Assembly (NCBI GenBank): GCA_016930595.1
Contig: JAFGGJ010000088.1
Span: 23,132-87,131, forward strand
From: Planctomycetota bacterium
Lineage (GTDB): Bacteria > Planctomycetota > SZUA-567 > JAFGGJ01
Reading direction: 5' to 3'
DNA: 64,000 bases
How positions within the stretch are numbered: position 1 is the stretch's first letter; each line of letters starts with the position of its first letter. Shown in pieces: positions 1 through 9,073 of the stretch. The notes under the pieces are model-generated. The model saw only the letters and a list, made by a program, of their open reading frames with translations. It had not been told where the DNA came from and searched no databases. The translations under genes and the position numbers were made by a program.

Positions 1-1
1 A

Positions 2-295
2 CTGGCGAAGCGTGACACGACGAGGACGCTGTACATACTGGACGAGCCGACGACGGGGCTGCATTTCCACGACGTATCGAAGCTGCTGGACGTTCTGGAC
101 AGGCTTGCCGACAGGGGCAATACCGTGGTCGTCATCGAGCATAACCCGGACGTGATAAAGTGCGCGGACTGGATCATCGATCTTGGGCCGGAAGGGGGCG
201 AAGCCGGGGGCAGGGTTGTGGCGCGGGGGCGGCCCGAGGATATTGTGAAAATCGCCGGGAGCCATACCGGCAGGCTGCTGAAGGCGATACTGTAG
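2..295 (+). CDS. uvrA: UvrA excinuclease ABC subunit A, C-terminal fragment (5' end outside window)
   Basis: Frame 2 reads [70 protein letters not shown]...; ABC Walker B/UvrA C-terminal signature; TAG at 293-295. Confidence 0.95.
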   Translation: MAKRDTTRTLYILDEPTTGLHFHDVSKLLDVLDRLADRGNTVVVIEHNPDVIKCADWIIDLGPEGGEAGGRVVARGRPEDIVKIAGSHTGRLLKAIL

Positions 296-357
296 GGCCA
301 GTTTCCGTCTGTCGCGTCGACCGGGGCGGCGGGCGCCTCCCGGTTCCGGATTCCACC

Positions 358-1764
358 CTAGGAAACCGCCGCGACGGCCTTTTTCATTATTTTTTCGAAC
401 CGGGCGCCGCAGGCTTCCGAAAAGCCGGGGGCGAAGTCCGGTTTTTTCATTATCTCGTGGTATTCATCTCTTGCCTTGTCCACATCGGTCCTGGCCCCTG
501 ATGCCATCCAGCCGGCGAACATTTCTCTCGCCCATATTTTCGGCTCCCACAATTCGCCGCGGAAATGCCGTGCCGTATGCTCGTGGTCGATGAACAGTTT
601 TCCGGGGCCGACTTCGTTGACGACGTCGACCGCAAGGGTTTCTTCGGTGATATCGCAGCCGCGGGCGAATCTCTTCAGCGCCCCCACGTACTCGTTGTCG
701 ATCACCATCTGCACCGGCGAGCCGATTTCATCCATGGAAAGTTTGCCTGCGCCGACATAAGTTCTGCCGCAGGCCATCAGCGTGGGTATGGTGGTGAGAG
801 CGCGTTGTGCGCCCGCTTCGGCGCTGGGCTTCTTTGCGTCCGTGTGTCCTCCGTGGCCGTGGAATTCCGCTTTGTAATACCTGGCCATGTCCGACATTAT
901 CAGGTTGACTATCTGGCGTTCGGGGCGGCCGTAGGCGTACATGAGGGTTCGCATGTCATACGGGGCTATCGTCGACGAAATGTGCAGCTCCCTGCCGCCG
1001 TAATACGTCCTGTGTATAACGCGGGCCGCCAACACTTCGGCAAGATGTTCCGCGACGGCGCCGGCCAGGGTTACGGGAGCGGTCCCGCCGGCGGAGGTCA
1101 TGCTGCACAGGCTGACGGGCAAGCCGCGCTCCGCGAAAAAGACGAACTGTTCGGCCTCGGATCTGGGCAGCTTGAGCGCCGACGTAAAAAAGACCATTCC
1201 CGTGAAGTAATCCCGGGCGTCCTTTCCCGTTTCACGCCCCATTTCTTCGCACATCTCAAGTATGAACGGACACAGCCGCGTATCCCATATCGAGCCTCCC
1301 GCCGCCATCCCCAGCTTCCAGCAGTAATACCTCTGGACCAGCGGTATTATCCGCCGGTCTATGCCTTCGATGGGACACCCCAGCATCGCCGCGTGGCCGA
1401 CGTTGTCGAGATACCTGGCCAGCTTCGAATAGTCCGCCAGCCTTTTTCCCGTCCACGGCAGGTATTCGTCCGTATCGGGGTCCAGGTAGTAGCCCTGGAA
1501 CACGTCCGCGCCGCTGGACACGGAAGGCTCGACATTCTCCCAGTCGAACTTGTTGGATTCGTCGATAAAGCGTTCGATGAATTCCGGCGCGAAGCAGACA
1601 GTCGTTGTTTCCCGGTCGACCTTTGCACCGACGTCGGCCAGCTTCTGGAGCAGCGATTCATTTTCGACGGATATACCGGTTTCGGAAAGTATCCGCAGCG
1701 CAGCGCCGTGAATCATCCGGATTTCTTGATCGTTCAAAACCCTTGCTGACGCCGCTATCCGCAT
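358..1764 (-). CDS. Trimethylamine methyltransferase (MttB) superfamily protein, non-pyrrolysine type
   Basis: 468 aa; MttB-like motifs ...SPVQMVIDNEYVGALKRFARGCDITEETLAVDVVNEVGPGKLFIDHEHTARHFRGELWEPKIW...; no internal amber codon. Confidence 0.85.
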   Translation of the reverse strand: MRIAASARVLNDQEIRMIHGAALRILSETGISVENESLLQKLADVGAKVDRETTTVCFAPEFIERFIDESNKFDWENVEPSVSSGADVFQGYYLDPDTDEYLPWTGKRLADYSKLARYLDNVGHAAMLGCPIEGIDRRIIPLVQRYYCWKLGMAAGGSIWDTRLCPFILEMCEEMGRETGKDARDYFTGMVFFTSALKLPRSEAEQFVFFAERGLPVSLCSMTSAGGTAPVTLAGAVAEHLAEVLAARVIHRTYYGGRELHISSTIAPYDMRTLMYAYGRPERQIVNLIMSDMARYYKAEFHGHGGHTDAKKPSAEAGAQRALTTIPTLMACGRTYVGAGKLSMDEIGSPVQMVIDNEYVGALKRFARGCDITEETLAVDVVNEVGPGKLFIDHEHTARHFRGELWEPKIWAREMFAGWMASGARTDVDKARDEYHEIMKKPDFAPGFSEACGARFEKIMKKAVAAVS

Positions 1765-1854
1765 GTCCCGGCCTCCTTATCTTGCTGACGCATGCGAGTA
1801 TGTGAACTCCCGGGTACGGGACAGGAAGGAATCGTTCTCGGCGTGTCCCCGGCG

Positions 1855-2274
1855 CTATTTCCAGTGGCCGGGCACCCAGACGTGGATGTTGCCTTTCTGG
1901 ACATGGCAGCCCGGGACCCAGGTCTTGCCGGCACGATGGCGTTCCCAGCGGCCGGATACCCATGCGTACTGGTTGACCGCCGCGTTCCATTCCCAGTGGC
2001 CGCCGACCCACAGCCACTTGCCGGCCGCCGGTTGGGGAGGCTTGACTTCAACCTTTGGAGGAGGCAGTTTCACGGCGACGACGACGTTGCCGGAAGGCGT
2101 TTTGACGGCCGTGACTTTACCGCCCTTGGGGCCTTCCACCGAGACGACCGGTCTCCTGCGGACGGGACGCACGACGGGCCCCGCCGCGGCGTATTCGCCG
2201 CAACCGAGGGAAGCGATACCGGAAAATACGAGAACCAGCGGTCGAAAGCGTTTCACGGCCTGCTCCTTTCCCAC
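1855..2274 (-). CDS. Secreted protein with WxxGxW-type (YXWGXW) repeats
   Basis: Signal-like N-terminus; repeats WVGGHWEWN / WVSGRWERH / WVPGCHVQ / WVPGHWK. Confidence 0.65.
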   Translation of the reverse strand: MGKEQAVKRFRPLVLVFSGIASLGCGEYAAAGPVVRPVRRRPVVSVEGPKGGKVTAVKTPSGNVVVAVKLPPPKVEVKPPQPAAGKWLWVGGHWEWNAAVNQYAWVSGRWERHRAGKTWVPGCHVQKGNIHVWVPGHWK

Positions 2275-2322
2275 AACCAGCGGGCGTTATTCTACCATGC
2301 GATTGTACCCGGTCCACAATGA

Positions 2323-2350
2323 AAAAGGGGAGCCTGGCGGCTCCCCTTTT
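2323..2350 (-). terminator. Rho-independent terminator downstream of the PKD lipoprotein gene
   Basis: aaaaggggagcc-tggc-ggctcccctttt perfect 12-bp stem. Confidence 0.8.
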
Positions 2351-2371
2351 CGATACAGAAACGTTCCGGCG

Positions 2372-4147
2372 TCAAGGCACGACAGTCTCGGTGATGGAGA
2401 TGGTGACGTTCGTGGGGCCGTTGCCGGCGGCATCGTCAGCCGTGACGGTGACGGAACCGGAAGAATCGCCGGCGCCACTGCCCATGGTGACGTCGTTGGT
2501 GGTGAAGGTTTCGCTGGGTTCGTCAGCGGTGCCGTCATCGGCGATGGTGCCGGCGCCCTTGTCGTCGGTGAGGCTCGTGACGGCGACGTTATCGGTGGCG
2601 GTGCCTTTGATGGTCACGGTGGTGACGTCGAGCGTGGGCTTGGTAGTATCGGCTGGATCGGAGATGGTGATCTGCTTGGTGATGGTGTCTTCCTGGCCGT
2701 TGTCATCCACGACCCGGAGAGTAACGTCATGTATGCCTGCGGTGGCGAAAGTGATGCCGGAGGGATTCTGCGCGGTGGAAGTGGCCGGGGTGCCGCCGGA
2801 GAACGTCCATTCCCAAGTCACGATGGTGCCGTCACCCGGTGTGGAGGCGTCGGTAAAGTCCACGCCCTGAGAGGTCTCCGGGGATGCCGGCGACCACGTG
2901 AAATCGGCCGTGGGAGGCGCCGGCACGGTGACCGTAATGGTCAACGTATCGGTGCTGGAGTTCCCTGCGGCGTCAAAGGCGGTTATCGTGATGACGTTTA
3001 CGCCGACCAGGAGAGTAATACCGTTCTTGGACCATGAATCGGTGCCAGTGCACGCGCCGTTGCCGCCCCGGTCGTTTTCCCAGGTTACCGACGTGACCGC
3101 AACATTGTCGCTGGCCGTGCCGCTGATGTTGAGGGTGGTGCTGAAGGTCGACATGGTCGGATTGGTGGTGGGGCTTTCAATGGTGACGACGGGATCCACG
3201 GCGTCCGGAGCGTTGTAGGTGACCGTAAGGACGTCCGTGCCCGAGTTGCCGACGGCATCCTGCGCCGTGATGGTGATGACGTTCACTCCGTTATAGAGAG
3301 TGATGCCGGTGGCCGACCAGCTATCCGTACCGGTACACGCGCCACTGCCGCCCCGGTCGTTGGACCACACCACGTTATCCACGCCGACGTTATCGGTGGC
3401 GATGCCGCTGATATCCAGCGTCGAAGAAGACGTGGTCCAGGTCGTGCCGGAAGTGGGGCTCTGGATTGTGACAACAGGGTCTTCGGTATCAGGGGGCGTT
3501 GCCGTGTACGTGACGGTAAGCGTGTCGGTGCTGGAGTTCGCCGCAGCGTCGTAGGCGGTGATGGTGATGACGTTGACGCCGTCGAGCAGCGTAATGCCGG
3601 TCTGCGACCAGCTTTCCGTTCCGGAACAGGTGCCGCTGCCACCCCGGTCGTTGGACCACGTTACGGAAGTGACGTCTACGTTGTCGGATGCGGTTCCGGC
3701 GATGTCTATGGAAGCGTTCGTGGTGTTATACGTGGCCGCTGCGGTGGGACTCGTTATGGTGACGGTCGGATCCGTAACGTCGGCGCCTGCGGCGACGACG
3801 ACCGTTTCCGTCTTTACCGACTGCAGGCTGTTACTGTCGGTGACGGTAAGCGTCACGGTGTGATTGCCTGCCGTGGCAAAACTAATTCCCGAAGGGTTCT
3901 GCACAGCGGAAGTAGCCGGGGTGCCGCCTGCAAACGACCAGGACCAGTTCGTAATGGTGCCGGTACCGGGGGTGGAGAGGTCGCTGAAGTTCACCGGCTG
4001 GCCTATCGAAGGGGAAGTTGGACTCCAGGAAAACGCCGCCGTGGGGGCGATATTGCCGCCGCCGGGGTCGTCTCCGCCGCCGCAACCAAGGATAAAGGGC
4101 AGAGCAGCCAGGACAGGAAAAAGTCTCTTCATCATTATCCTCCTCAC
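2372..4147 (-). CDS. PKD/Ig-like repeat lipoprotein
   Basis: Lipobox ...ILGCGGGDD; two PKD domains (TAAFSWSPTSPSIGQPVNFSD..., TADFTWSPASPETSQGVDFTD...); three ~95-aa Ig-like repeats between them. Confidence 0.85.
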   Translation of the reverse strand: MRRIMMKRLFPVLAALPFILGCGGGDDPGGGNIAPTAAFSWSPTSPSIGQPVNFSDLSTPGTGTITNWSWSFAGGTPATSAVQNPSGISFATAGNHTVTLTVTDSNSLQSVKTETVVVAAGADVTDPTVTITSPTAAATYNTTNASIDIAGTASDNVDVTSVTWSNDRGGSGTCSGTESWSQTGITLLDGVNVITITAYDAAANSSTDTLTVTYTATPPDTEDPVVTIQSPTSGTTWTTSSSTLDISGIATDNVGVDNVVWSNDRGGSGACTGTDSWSATGITLYNGVNVITITAQDAVGNSGTDVLTVTYNAPDAVDPVVTIESPTTNPTMSTFSTTLNISGTASDNVAVTSVTWENDRGGNGACTGTDSWSKNGITLLVGVNVITITAFDAAGNSSTDTLTITVTVPAPPTADFTWSPASPETSQGVDFTDASTPGDGTIVTWEWTFSGGTPATSTAQNPSGITFATAGIHDVTLRVVDDNGQEDTITKQITISDPADTTKPTLDVTTVTIKGTATDNVAVTSLTDDKGAGTIADDGTADEPSETFTTNDVTMGSGAGDSSGSVTVTADDAAGNGPTNVTISITETVVP

Positions 4148-4269
4148 CTACGCGTGGAAACAGACGGATTTACCTTTTTATTAATGCGCCTGCACATGGA
4201 TTCGTCCCACAGAAATTCCAAAAACAGCCACCGGCGCGAGAGAATCCGGGAATCCAGACTTAAACGAAA

Positions 4270-4294
4270 GAGGGGGCCGGCGAGCGGCCCCCTC
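4270..4294 (-). terminator. Putative intrinsic terminator
   Basis: gagggggccg-gcgag-cggccccctc 10-bp GC stem just after the stop of the second lipoprotein gene. Confidence 0.65.
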
Positions 4295-4318
4295 GTGAAC
4301 GGCGTTTACGACAGGAAA

Positions 4319-4969
4319 CTAGGGTACCACAGTTTCGGTGATATTGATGGTCACATCAGTCGGGCCGTTGTTGGCGGCATCGTCGGCGGAAATGGTGACC
4401 GAACCGGTGGAATCGCCGGGCCCCGCGCCCATCGTGACGGGATGGGTAGTGAAGGTTTCACTGGCTTCGTCGGCGGTGCCGTCATCGGAGATATCGCCGG
4501 CGGCGACGTCATCGGTGAGCGAAGTGACGGCGACGTTATCGGTAGCCGTGCCCTTGATCACCACGCTTGTCACGTCCAGCGTGGGCTTGGTGACGTCGAG
4601 GGGGTCATTGATCGCGATGGGGATAACGATGGTGTCGCTGAGCAGTTCGGTGTTCGTGACCATGAGCGTCACATCGTGGAAGCCGGCCGTGCTGAACGTT
4701 ACAACCGGTGGCGATTGCACGGCGGAACTGGCCGGGCTGCCGCCTGCGAACGTCCACGCCCAGGTGTCGATGGCCGAGCTGCCGGGGGTGGATGTATCGG
4801 TGAAGGTGATTTCTTCGTCAATGTCCAGTTTGCCGTTGGCCGGATTGTCATCCACGTAGTTGTACGAGAAGTTAGCCGATGGAGCGGTTCCGGGGGGCGG
4901 GCCGTCATCGCCGCCGCCGCAACCGATCCCGAGTACAGCAAGAGCCGCAAAAACCACGAGTTTCTTCAT
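4319..4969 (-). CDS. PKD-domain lipoprotein, tandem paralog of 2372..4147
   Basis: Start at MKKLVVFAALAVLGIGCGGGDD (lipobox); C-terminal ~85 aa closely matches the neighbour and ends in the same ITETVVP. Confidence 0.8.
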   Translation of the reverse strand: MKKLVVFAALAVLGIGCGGGDDGPPPGTAPSANFSYNYVDDNPANGKLDIDEEITFTDTSTPGSSAIDTWAWTFAGGSPASSAVQSPPVVTFSTAGFHDVTLMVTNTELLSDTIVIPIAINDPLDVTKPTLDVTSVVIKGTATDNVAVTSLTDDVAAGDISDDGTADEASETFTTHPVTMGAGPGDSTGSVTISADDAANNGPTDVTINITETVVP

Positions 4970-5190
4970 AGCACGTTCCTCCCTCAACAAGTTAGAAGTC
5001 AGGTAATAACACCAGATATATAATACTGACCGGGGGCCGGAAATCTCAAGAAAACCCACGATTTTTTCGAGGTTCAGGGCCCAAGAGGAGTGAAAAAAGG
5101 CCCCGGAGAGGCAAAAAGGCCCCCGCATGAACGGCACCGGGAGACCCGTGAACTGCTTGCGGAATGGCGCCAGAGGAAACGGCGGGCAAG

Positions 5191-5220
5191 AAAAAACCCC
5201 GGGAACCGTCGTCCCCGGGG
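5191..5220 (-). terminator. Rho-independent terminator for 5248..5625
   Basis: Minus strand reads ccccggggacgacggttcccggggtttttt: GC stem followed by T6. Confidence 0.8.
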
Positions 5221-5247
5221 CTATGGCTGCCTGCAGATATCCCCGCG

Positions 5248-5625
5248 TCAACCCGCCGCACGCACTGCCGAACTCGCCGACGCAGGTACGGCGTCCGGAA
5301 CGACCGTCTCAAGGGCATAGCGGCCTTTATGGCGATCCTCGAGTTCGCCAAGCTTGGAGCGGTTCCAGTTTTCGACCTGGCTATAGTATCCGACGATCCT
5401 GGTTACCGTGACGAGTTCCACGACTTCCCGTTCGCCCTTCAGCAGCGACAGGAGTTCGGTTTCCTGCTGTTCCTTGATCAGGGGGACTGAAATGCTGTAG
5501 TGTCTTCCCGTTCTGGTGTTCGCGACGATAATAGCATCTTCTTCAGGGGTGGCCCCTTCCACAACATCCACCAGGGCGAGTTCCTCATTGGCGTCCATCA
5601 GCGCCCAGAACGCATCTTTCCGCAT
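5248..5625 (-). CDS. Small protein with NrdD-C-terminus-like motif
   Basis: Start MRKDAFWALMD preceded by AAGGAG; contains RIVGYYSQVENWNRSKLGELEDRHKGRYAL. Confidence 0.7.
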   Translation of the reverse strand: MRKDAFWALMDANEELALVDVVEGATPEEDAIIVANTRTGRHYSISVPLIKEQQETELLSLLKGEREVVELVTVTRIVGYYSQVENWNRSKLGELEDRHKGRYALETVVPDAVPASASSAVRAAG

Positions 5626-5669
5626 ATAACCCTGCTCCTTTCTTACTTGGCCCCCCTTAGAGGCCGGTA

Positions 5670-5697
5670 ATACTAACAGTAATATCGGGAGTGTCAA
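5670..5697 (-). promoter_or_regulatory. Sigma70-like promoter for 5248..5625
   Basis: Minus strand TTGACA-N16-TAGTAT upstream of the start. Confidence 0.6.
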
Positions 5698-5819
5698 GGG
5701 GTAATCTTTAATAAAACCACAACAAGTGACGGGTAAAATCGTGTAACCTACTATATATAGTGCTATTTATATGGGGAACGAAACGTTCTGAAAACCCTAA
5801 GAAATTGCGTATGCAGGCG

Positions 5820-7532
5820 TTATTCCGCTGAATTTAGGGTAATTTTAGGGTTTGGGCGGAATGGCTGGTCGGCCGGGGTGGTTTTGAGATATAGCTTTTT
5901 GATGGAATCCTCGGGCGCACGAGGTTTGGAAGCCTGTTTCATTTGATCCGAAAGCTCCCTGCCCCGGATAACCAGTTCGCCCAGTCTGCCGCTGTCTTCA
6001 CCGGCGACGAGTTTCAGTTCGGAGAGAAGGAGTTCATAGTCGAGGTACGTACGGATGTAATTGCGCTGGGCCGTCAGGAAAGTATTTTCGGCATCGAGAA
6101 CACGGAAGAAATCCGCGTCGCCGAGATCGTAGACGGCGCGTGTGCTTTCCAGGCCCAGGCCGGCGGAGCGGACCTGAAGGGCGTAGTTGAGGACGTTCAT
6201 GCAGGCGGTATCGAGTTCGCGGAGCATGCTGCGGACTTCGCCCCGGACCTTCTGTTCGGTTTCCCTTACGGTAAGGCGGGCGCTTTGGTAGTCCAGCAGG
6301 GCCTTCTCATAGGATGCACGGTCGCCGCGGTTTCCTATGGGGACGCTGAAAGACAGGCCGATGGACCAGCTTTCTTCGTCCAGCGGGAGGCTTTCTCCAC
6401 TGGTGGCGCCGTAGCCGCTCTTCGTATAGGACAGCGACAGGTCAAGATCGGGTCTCAGGCCGATCCGGTCGGCGGCGCAAGTGAGGTAAGCCCTGGCCTG
6501 GGAAAGCTGGGCATTGGCGAGGTCCAGGCGATTGGAGATCGCCCTGGACATCAGTTCTGACGCATCCACCTGCGTACCGCGGAAGAGGACCTGCTCGCCC
6601 AGGAGTTCGCCGGTGTCCTTTCTGGCGGTTCTGAGAGCGACGGTAAAGGCCTTTTCATCCACGGCGATACGGGTGCTGGAATCGTCGGTTTCGGATTCTT
6701 CGAGGTCGATATCCACGGGAGCCAGTTTAACCTCGGTGTCCACGTCGATATCGAGGAATTTCTTGAGGTCGTCCAGGGCAGCCTTATGCGCCCGTTGCGA
6801 TTCAGCGAGAGCTATCTTTCTCGACGCCAGGGTGGATTCCACTTCGGCAAGATCGAGCACGGTTGCCGCACCCAGAAGCTCCTTCTCACGGGTAACTTCG
6901 TAGAGACGCATGGTGCGCAACAGCGAGCGGTTGTTCACCTTGATAGTGAGTTCCTGCTTGATGCATTCAATATACTTGGAGTGCGCGGTATACAGGACGT
7001 TTTCGATCTCCTTTTCGAGCAGGTTCCGTTGAATCGCGGCGCTGATGCGGGATTTCCAGAGCGTGTCCAGCCGCTCGATACGCGTCGCGCCTTCGAGAAG
7101 CGGCTGGGTTACGGACACGGTGACATCCGAGTCGCCGGAAGAAGCGTCCCAGCCATGGCCAGCGGAAACGGACACGCTGGTACCCAAAGGGCCCGTCCCG
7201 CTGAGCGACAGGGAGACGTCCTGCGAATCACTGTCGTGTGAATGGCCGAATGACAGCGAGAGGTTGGGCAGGTAAAGGCCTTCGTCGTTCCAGAGGGTGA
7301 GTTCGGAGCGGCGGTTTTCGATCATGGACCTTTTCAGCCCGATATTGCCGAGGATAGCGAGAGAGCGACAGTCTTCGAGGCTGAGGTTATTCGGGTCCGG
7401 CGCATCCGGGACGACTTTCAGCGGCACGGGCTCCTTGACCGTTTCCAGAGGTGCTTCTTCGGCAGGGCATGCGGCCGAAGATACAAGCAGCGCCGCCACG
7501 ATCAGCCCCCAGCAGGTCCCGAGGTGTCTCAT
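5820..7532 (-). CDS. TolC-family outer membrane efflux protein
   Basis: 570 aa; signal peptide; repeated coiled-coil helices and OEP-type pattern (RLDLANAQLSQARAYLTCAADRIGLRPDLDLSLSY...). Confidence 0.8.
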   Translation of the reverse strand: MRHLGTCWGLIVAALLVSSAACPAEEAPLETVKEPVPLKVVPDAPDPNNLSLEDCRSLAILGNIGLKRSMIENRRSELTLWNDEGLYLPNLSLSFGHSHDSDSQDVSLSLSGTGPLGTSVSVSAGHGWDASSGDSDVTVSVTQPLLEGATRIERLDTLWKSRISAAIQRNLLEKEIENVLYTAHSKYIECIKQELTIKVNNRSLLRTMRLYEVTREKELLGAATVLDLAEVESTLASRKIALAESQRAHKAALDDLKKFLDIDVDTEVKLAPVDIDLEESETDDSSTRIAVDEKAFTVALRTARKDTGELLGEQVLFRGTQVDASELMSRAISNRLDLANAQLSQARAYLTCAADRIGLRPDLDLSLSYTKSGYGATSGESLPLDEESWSIGLSFSVPIGNRGDRASYEKALLDYQSARLTVRETEQKVRGEVRSMLRELDTACMNVLNYALQVRSAGLGLESTRAVYDLGDADFFRVLDAENTFLTAQRNYIRTYLDYELLLSELKLVAGEDSGRLGELVIRGRELSDQMKQASKPRAPEDSIKKLYLKTTPADQPFRPNPKITLNSAE

Positions 7533-8593
7533 TCCATCTCCGGTGTCGGCAGTGCGGATACCGTTTTGTGCAGTGTATTCAGCAACATATCTAGGTTATA
7601 CCGCGTGACGGCGGAAATTGCCACATAAAAAGAATCGACACCTTCCGGATTCGGAGGAAAAACGGAATCGCCCGCGGCGTTGTCCCTGAGGCGTAAGATG
7701 GTTTCCTGCACAGCCTTACGCAAGGAACCATCGGGGTCCAGGTCGGCCTTGGTGAGGACGAGGATTTCGGGACGCTCTGCGAGTCTGGGGCTGTAGAGTT
7801 TGAGTTCTCTCCGGACGGCCAGGTAGTTCTCGACCGGAGTTCCCGAAACGGGGGCGATATCGACGAGGTGAGCGATTACGCGGGTTCGTTCGACGTGCCG
7901 CAGGAACCTGTCACCGAGGCCGACGCCGTAATGCGCTCCTTTGATAAGCCCCGGAAGATCCGCCAGCACGAGGGTCTGGTACCTGCCTATGCGGACGACG
8001 CCGAGTTCCGGGGTCTTGGTTGTAAAAGGGTAGGGGGCAATTTCGGGGCGGGCGGCGGAAACGGCGGAAATGAGCGTGGATTTTCCCGCGTTCGGCAGGC
8101 CGACGAGGCCGACATCAGCGATGAGGCGCAGTTCCAGGAAAAGAGTTTTTTCTTCCCCCTGGGTACCTTCTTCGGCATGAGTGGGGGCCTGGTTGGTAGA
8201 GGTGGCGAAGCGCGCATTGCCGCGTCCGCCCGTGCCTCCACGGGCGACAATGACGGACTGGTTGTGTTTCACAAGGTCATGGATGACCGGGCCGTCGGGG
8301 ATTTCCCGGACAAGGGTTCCCAGGGGGACGCGCAGGGTCAGGTCGGAGCCGCTTCTGCCGGAGCGTTTTTTGCCTTCGCCCGGCCGGCCGTTCTCTGAGC
8401 TGAACTGGCGCTGCCTCTGCAGTTCCCACAGCGAACCCGTATCTCTGTCGGCCTGCAGAATGATATCGCCGCCCTTGCCGCCGTCTCCCCCGGCGGGGCC
8501 GCCGAGCGGGCGGAACTTCTCCCGCAGGAAGGCGACGCAACCGTTGCCGCCGTTCCCGGCTTTTACGGTTATCTCAGCCTCGTCCACAAACAT
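7529..8593 (-). CDS. obgE: GTPase Obg/CgtA
   Basis: Glycine-rich OBG fold (FVDEAEITVKAGNGGNGCVAFLREKF.PLGGPAGGDGGKGG) and G1 GLPNAGKST, DLPGLIKGA. Confidence 0.96.
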   Translation of the reverse strand: MFVDEAEITVKAGNGGNGCVAFLREKFRPLGGPAGGDGGKGGDIILQADRDTGSLWELQRQRQFSSENGRPGEGKKRSGRSGSDLTLRVPLGTLVREIPDGPVIHDLVKHNQSVIVARGGTGGRGNARFATSTNQAPTHAEEGTQGEEKTLFLELRLIADVGLVGLPNAGKSTLISAVSAARPEIAPYPFTTKTPELGVVRIGRYQTLVLADLPGLIKGAHYGVGLGDRFLRHVERTRVIAHLVDIAPVSGTPVENYLAVRRELKLYSPRLAERPEILVLTKADLDPDGSLRKAVQETILRLRDNAAGDSVFPPNPEGVDSFYVAISAVTRYNLDMLLNTLHKTVSALPTPEME

Positions 8594-8706
8594 GGCGGTC
8601 CATTTCCTGCGAACGGTTTCTCCGGCCGCGATGGGCCGGAGAAAAGCGGTAATGGTCCGGCGGCGCGGCAGGCATTATCACAATGCTGCCTTCATGGAGC
8701 ATGATT

Positions 8707-9072
8707 TCAAGGGAGTATCTCACGGAGATCGCGCAGTATCTTGCCCATCGCCTGGTAACAGGACCGGGCGGCGCCGCGTGCGCACTGATGGCGTTCCAGG
8801 TCGTCCAAGTCGATCTCATCCATGGAATGGCCTTCGGTCATTTCCTTGAGTTTCTCGAGAAAACCGCCGTTACAGGCATCGTCCCCGATGATTTCGATAT
8901 TCCTGAAGACATATCGTCCGTTTTCCTCGACCAGCCTGTACCGGATGCGGTCCACGCACGTGGAGGAATCGACATCCACCTCATTTTCAAGCACGTTTCC
9001 GCTTCGGCCGGTGCCGGGGGCCGGGGATGTTTTATCCGCGGGCGCGGTGGAAGGCTGGTCAGCGGGCGGCAT
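8707..9072 (-). CDS. TSCPD-like small protein
   Basis: GDDACNGGFLEKLKEMTEGHSMDEI...HQCARGAARSCYQAMGKIL resembles TSCPD-domain cysteine spacing. Confidence 0.5.
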   Translation of the reverse strand: MPPADQPSTAPADKTSPAPGTGRSGNVLENEVDVDSSTCVDRIRYRLVEENGRYVFRNIEIIGDDACNGGFLEKLKEMTEGHSMDEIDLDDLERHQCARGAARSCYQAMGKILRDLREILP

Positions 9073-9073
9073 T

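Noticed and set aside
358-360. TAG stop of the MttB-family gene as a possible pyrrolysine codon
   Set aside because: The TAG lies at the normal C-terminus of the family, whereas Pyl in canonical MttB is internal; no reason to assume readthrough.
565-1749. 394-aa plus-strand ORF
   Set aside because: Antisense shadow of the MttB-family gene.
5834-5860. Telomere-like TTTAGGG repeats
   Set aside because: Two copies only and inside the last codons of the TolC-like gene (NPKITLNSAE); chance codon pattern.
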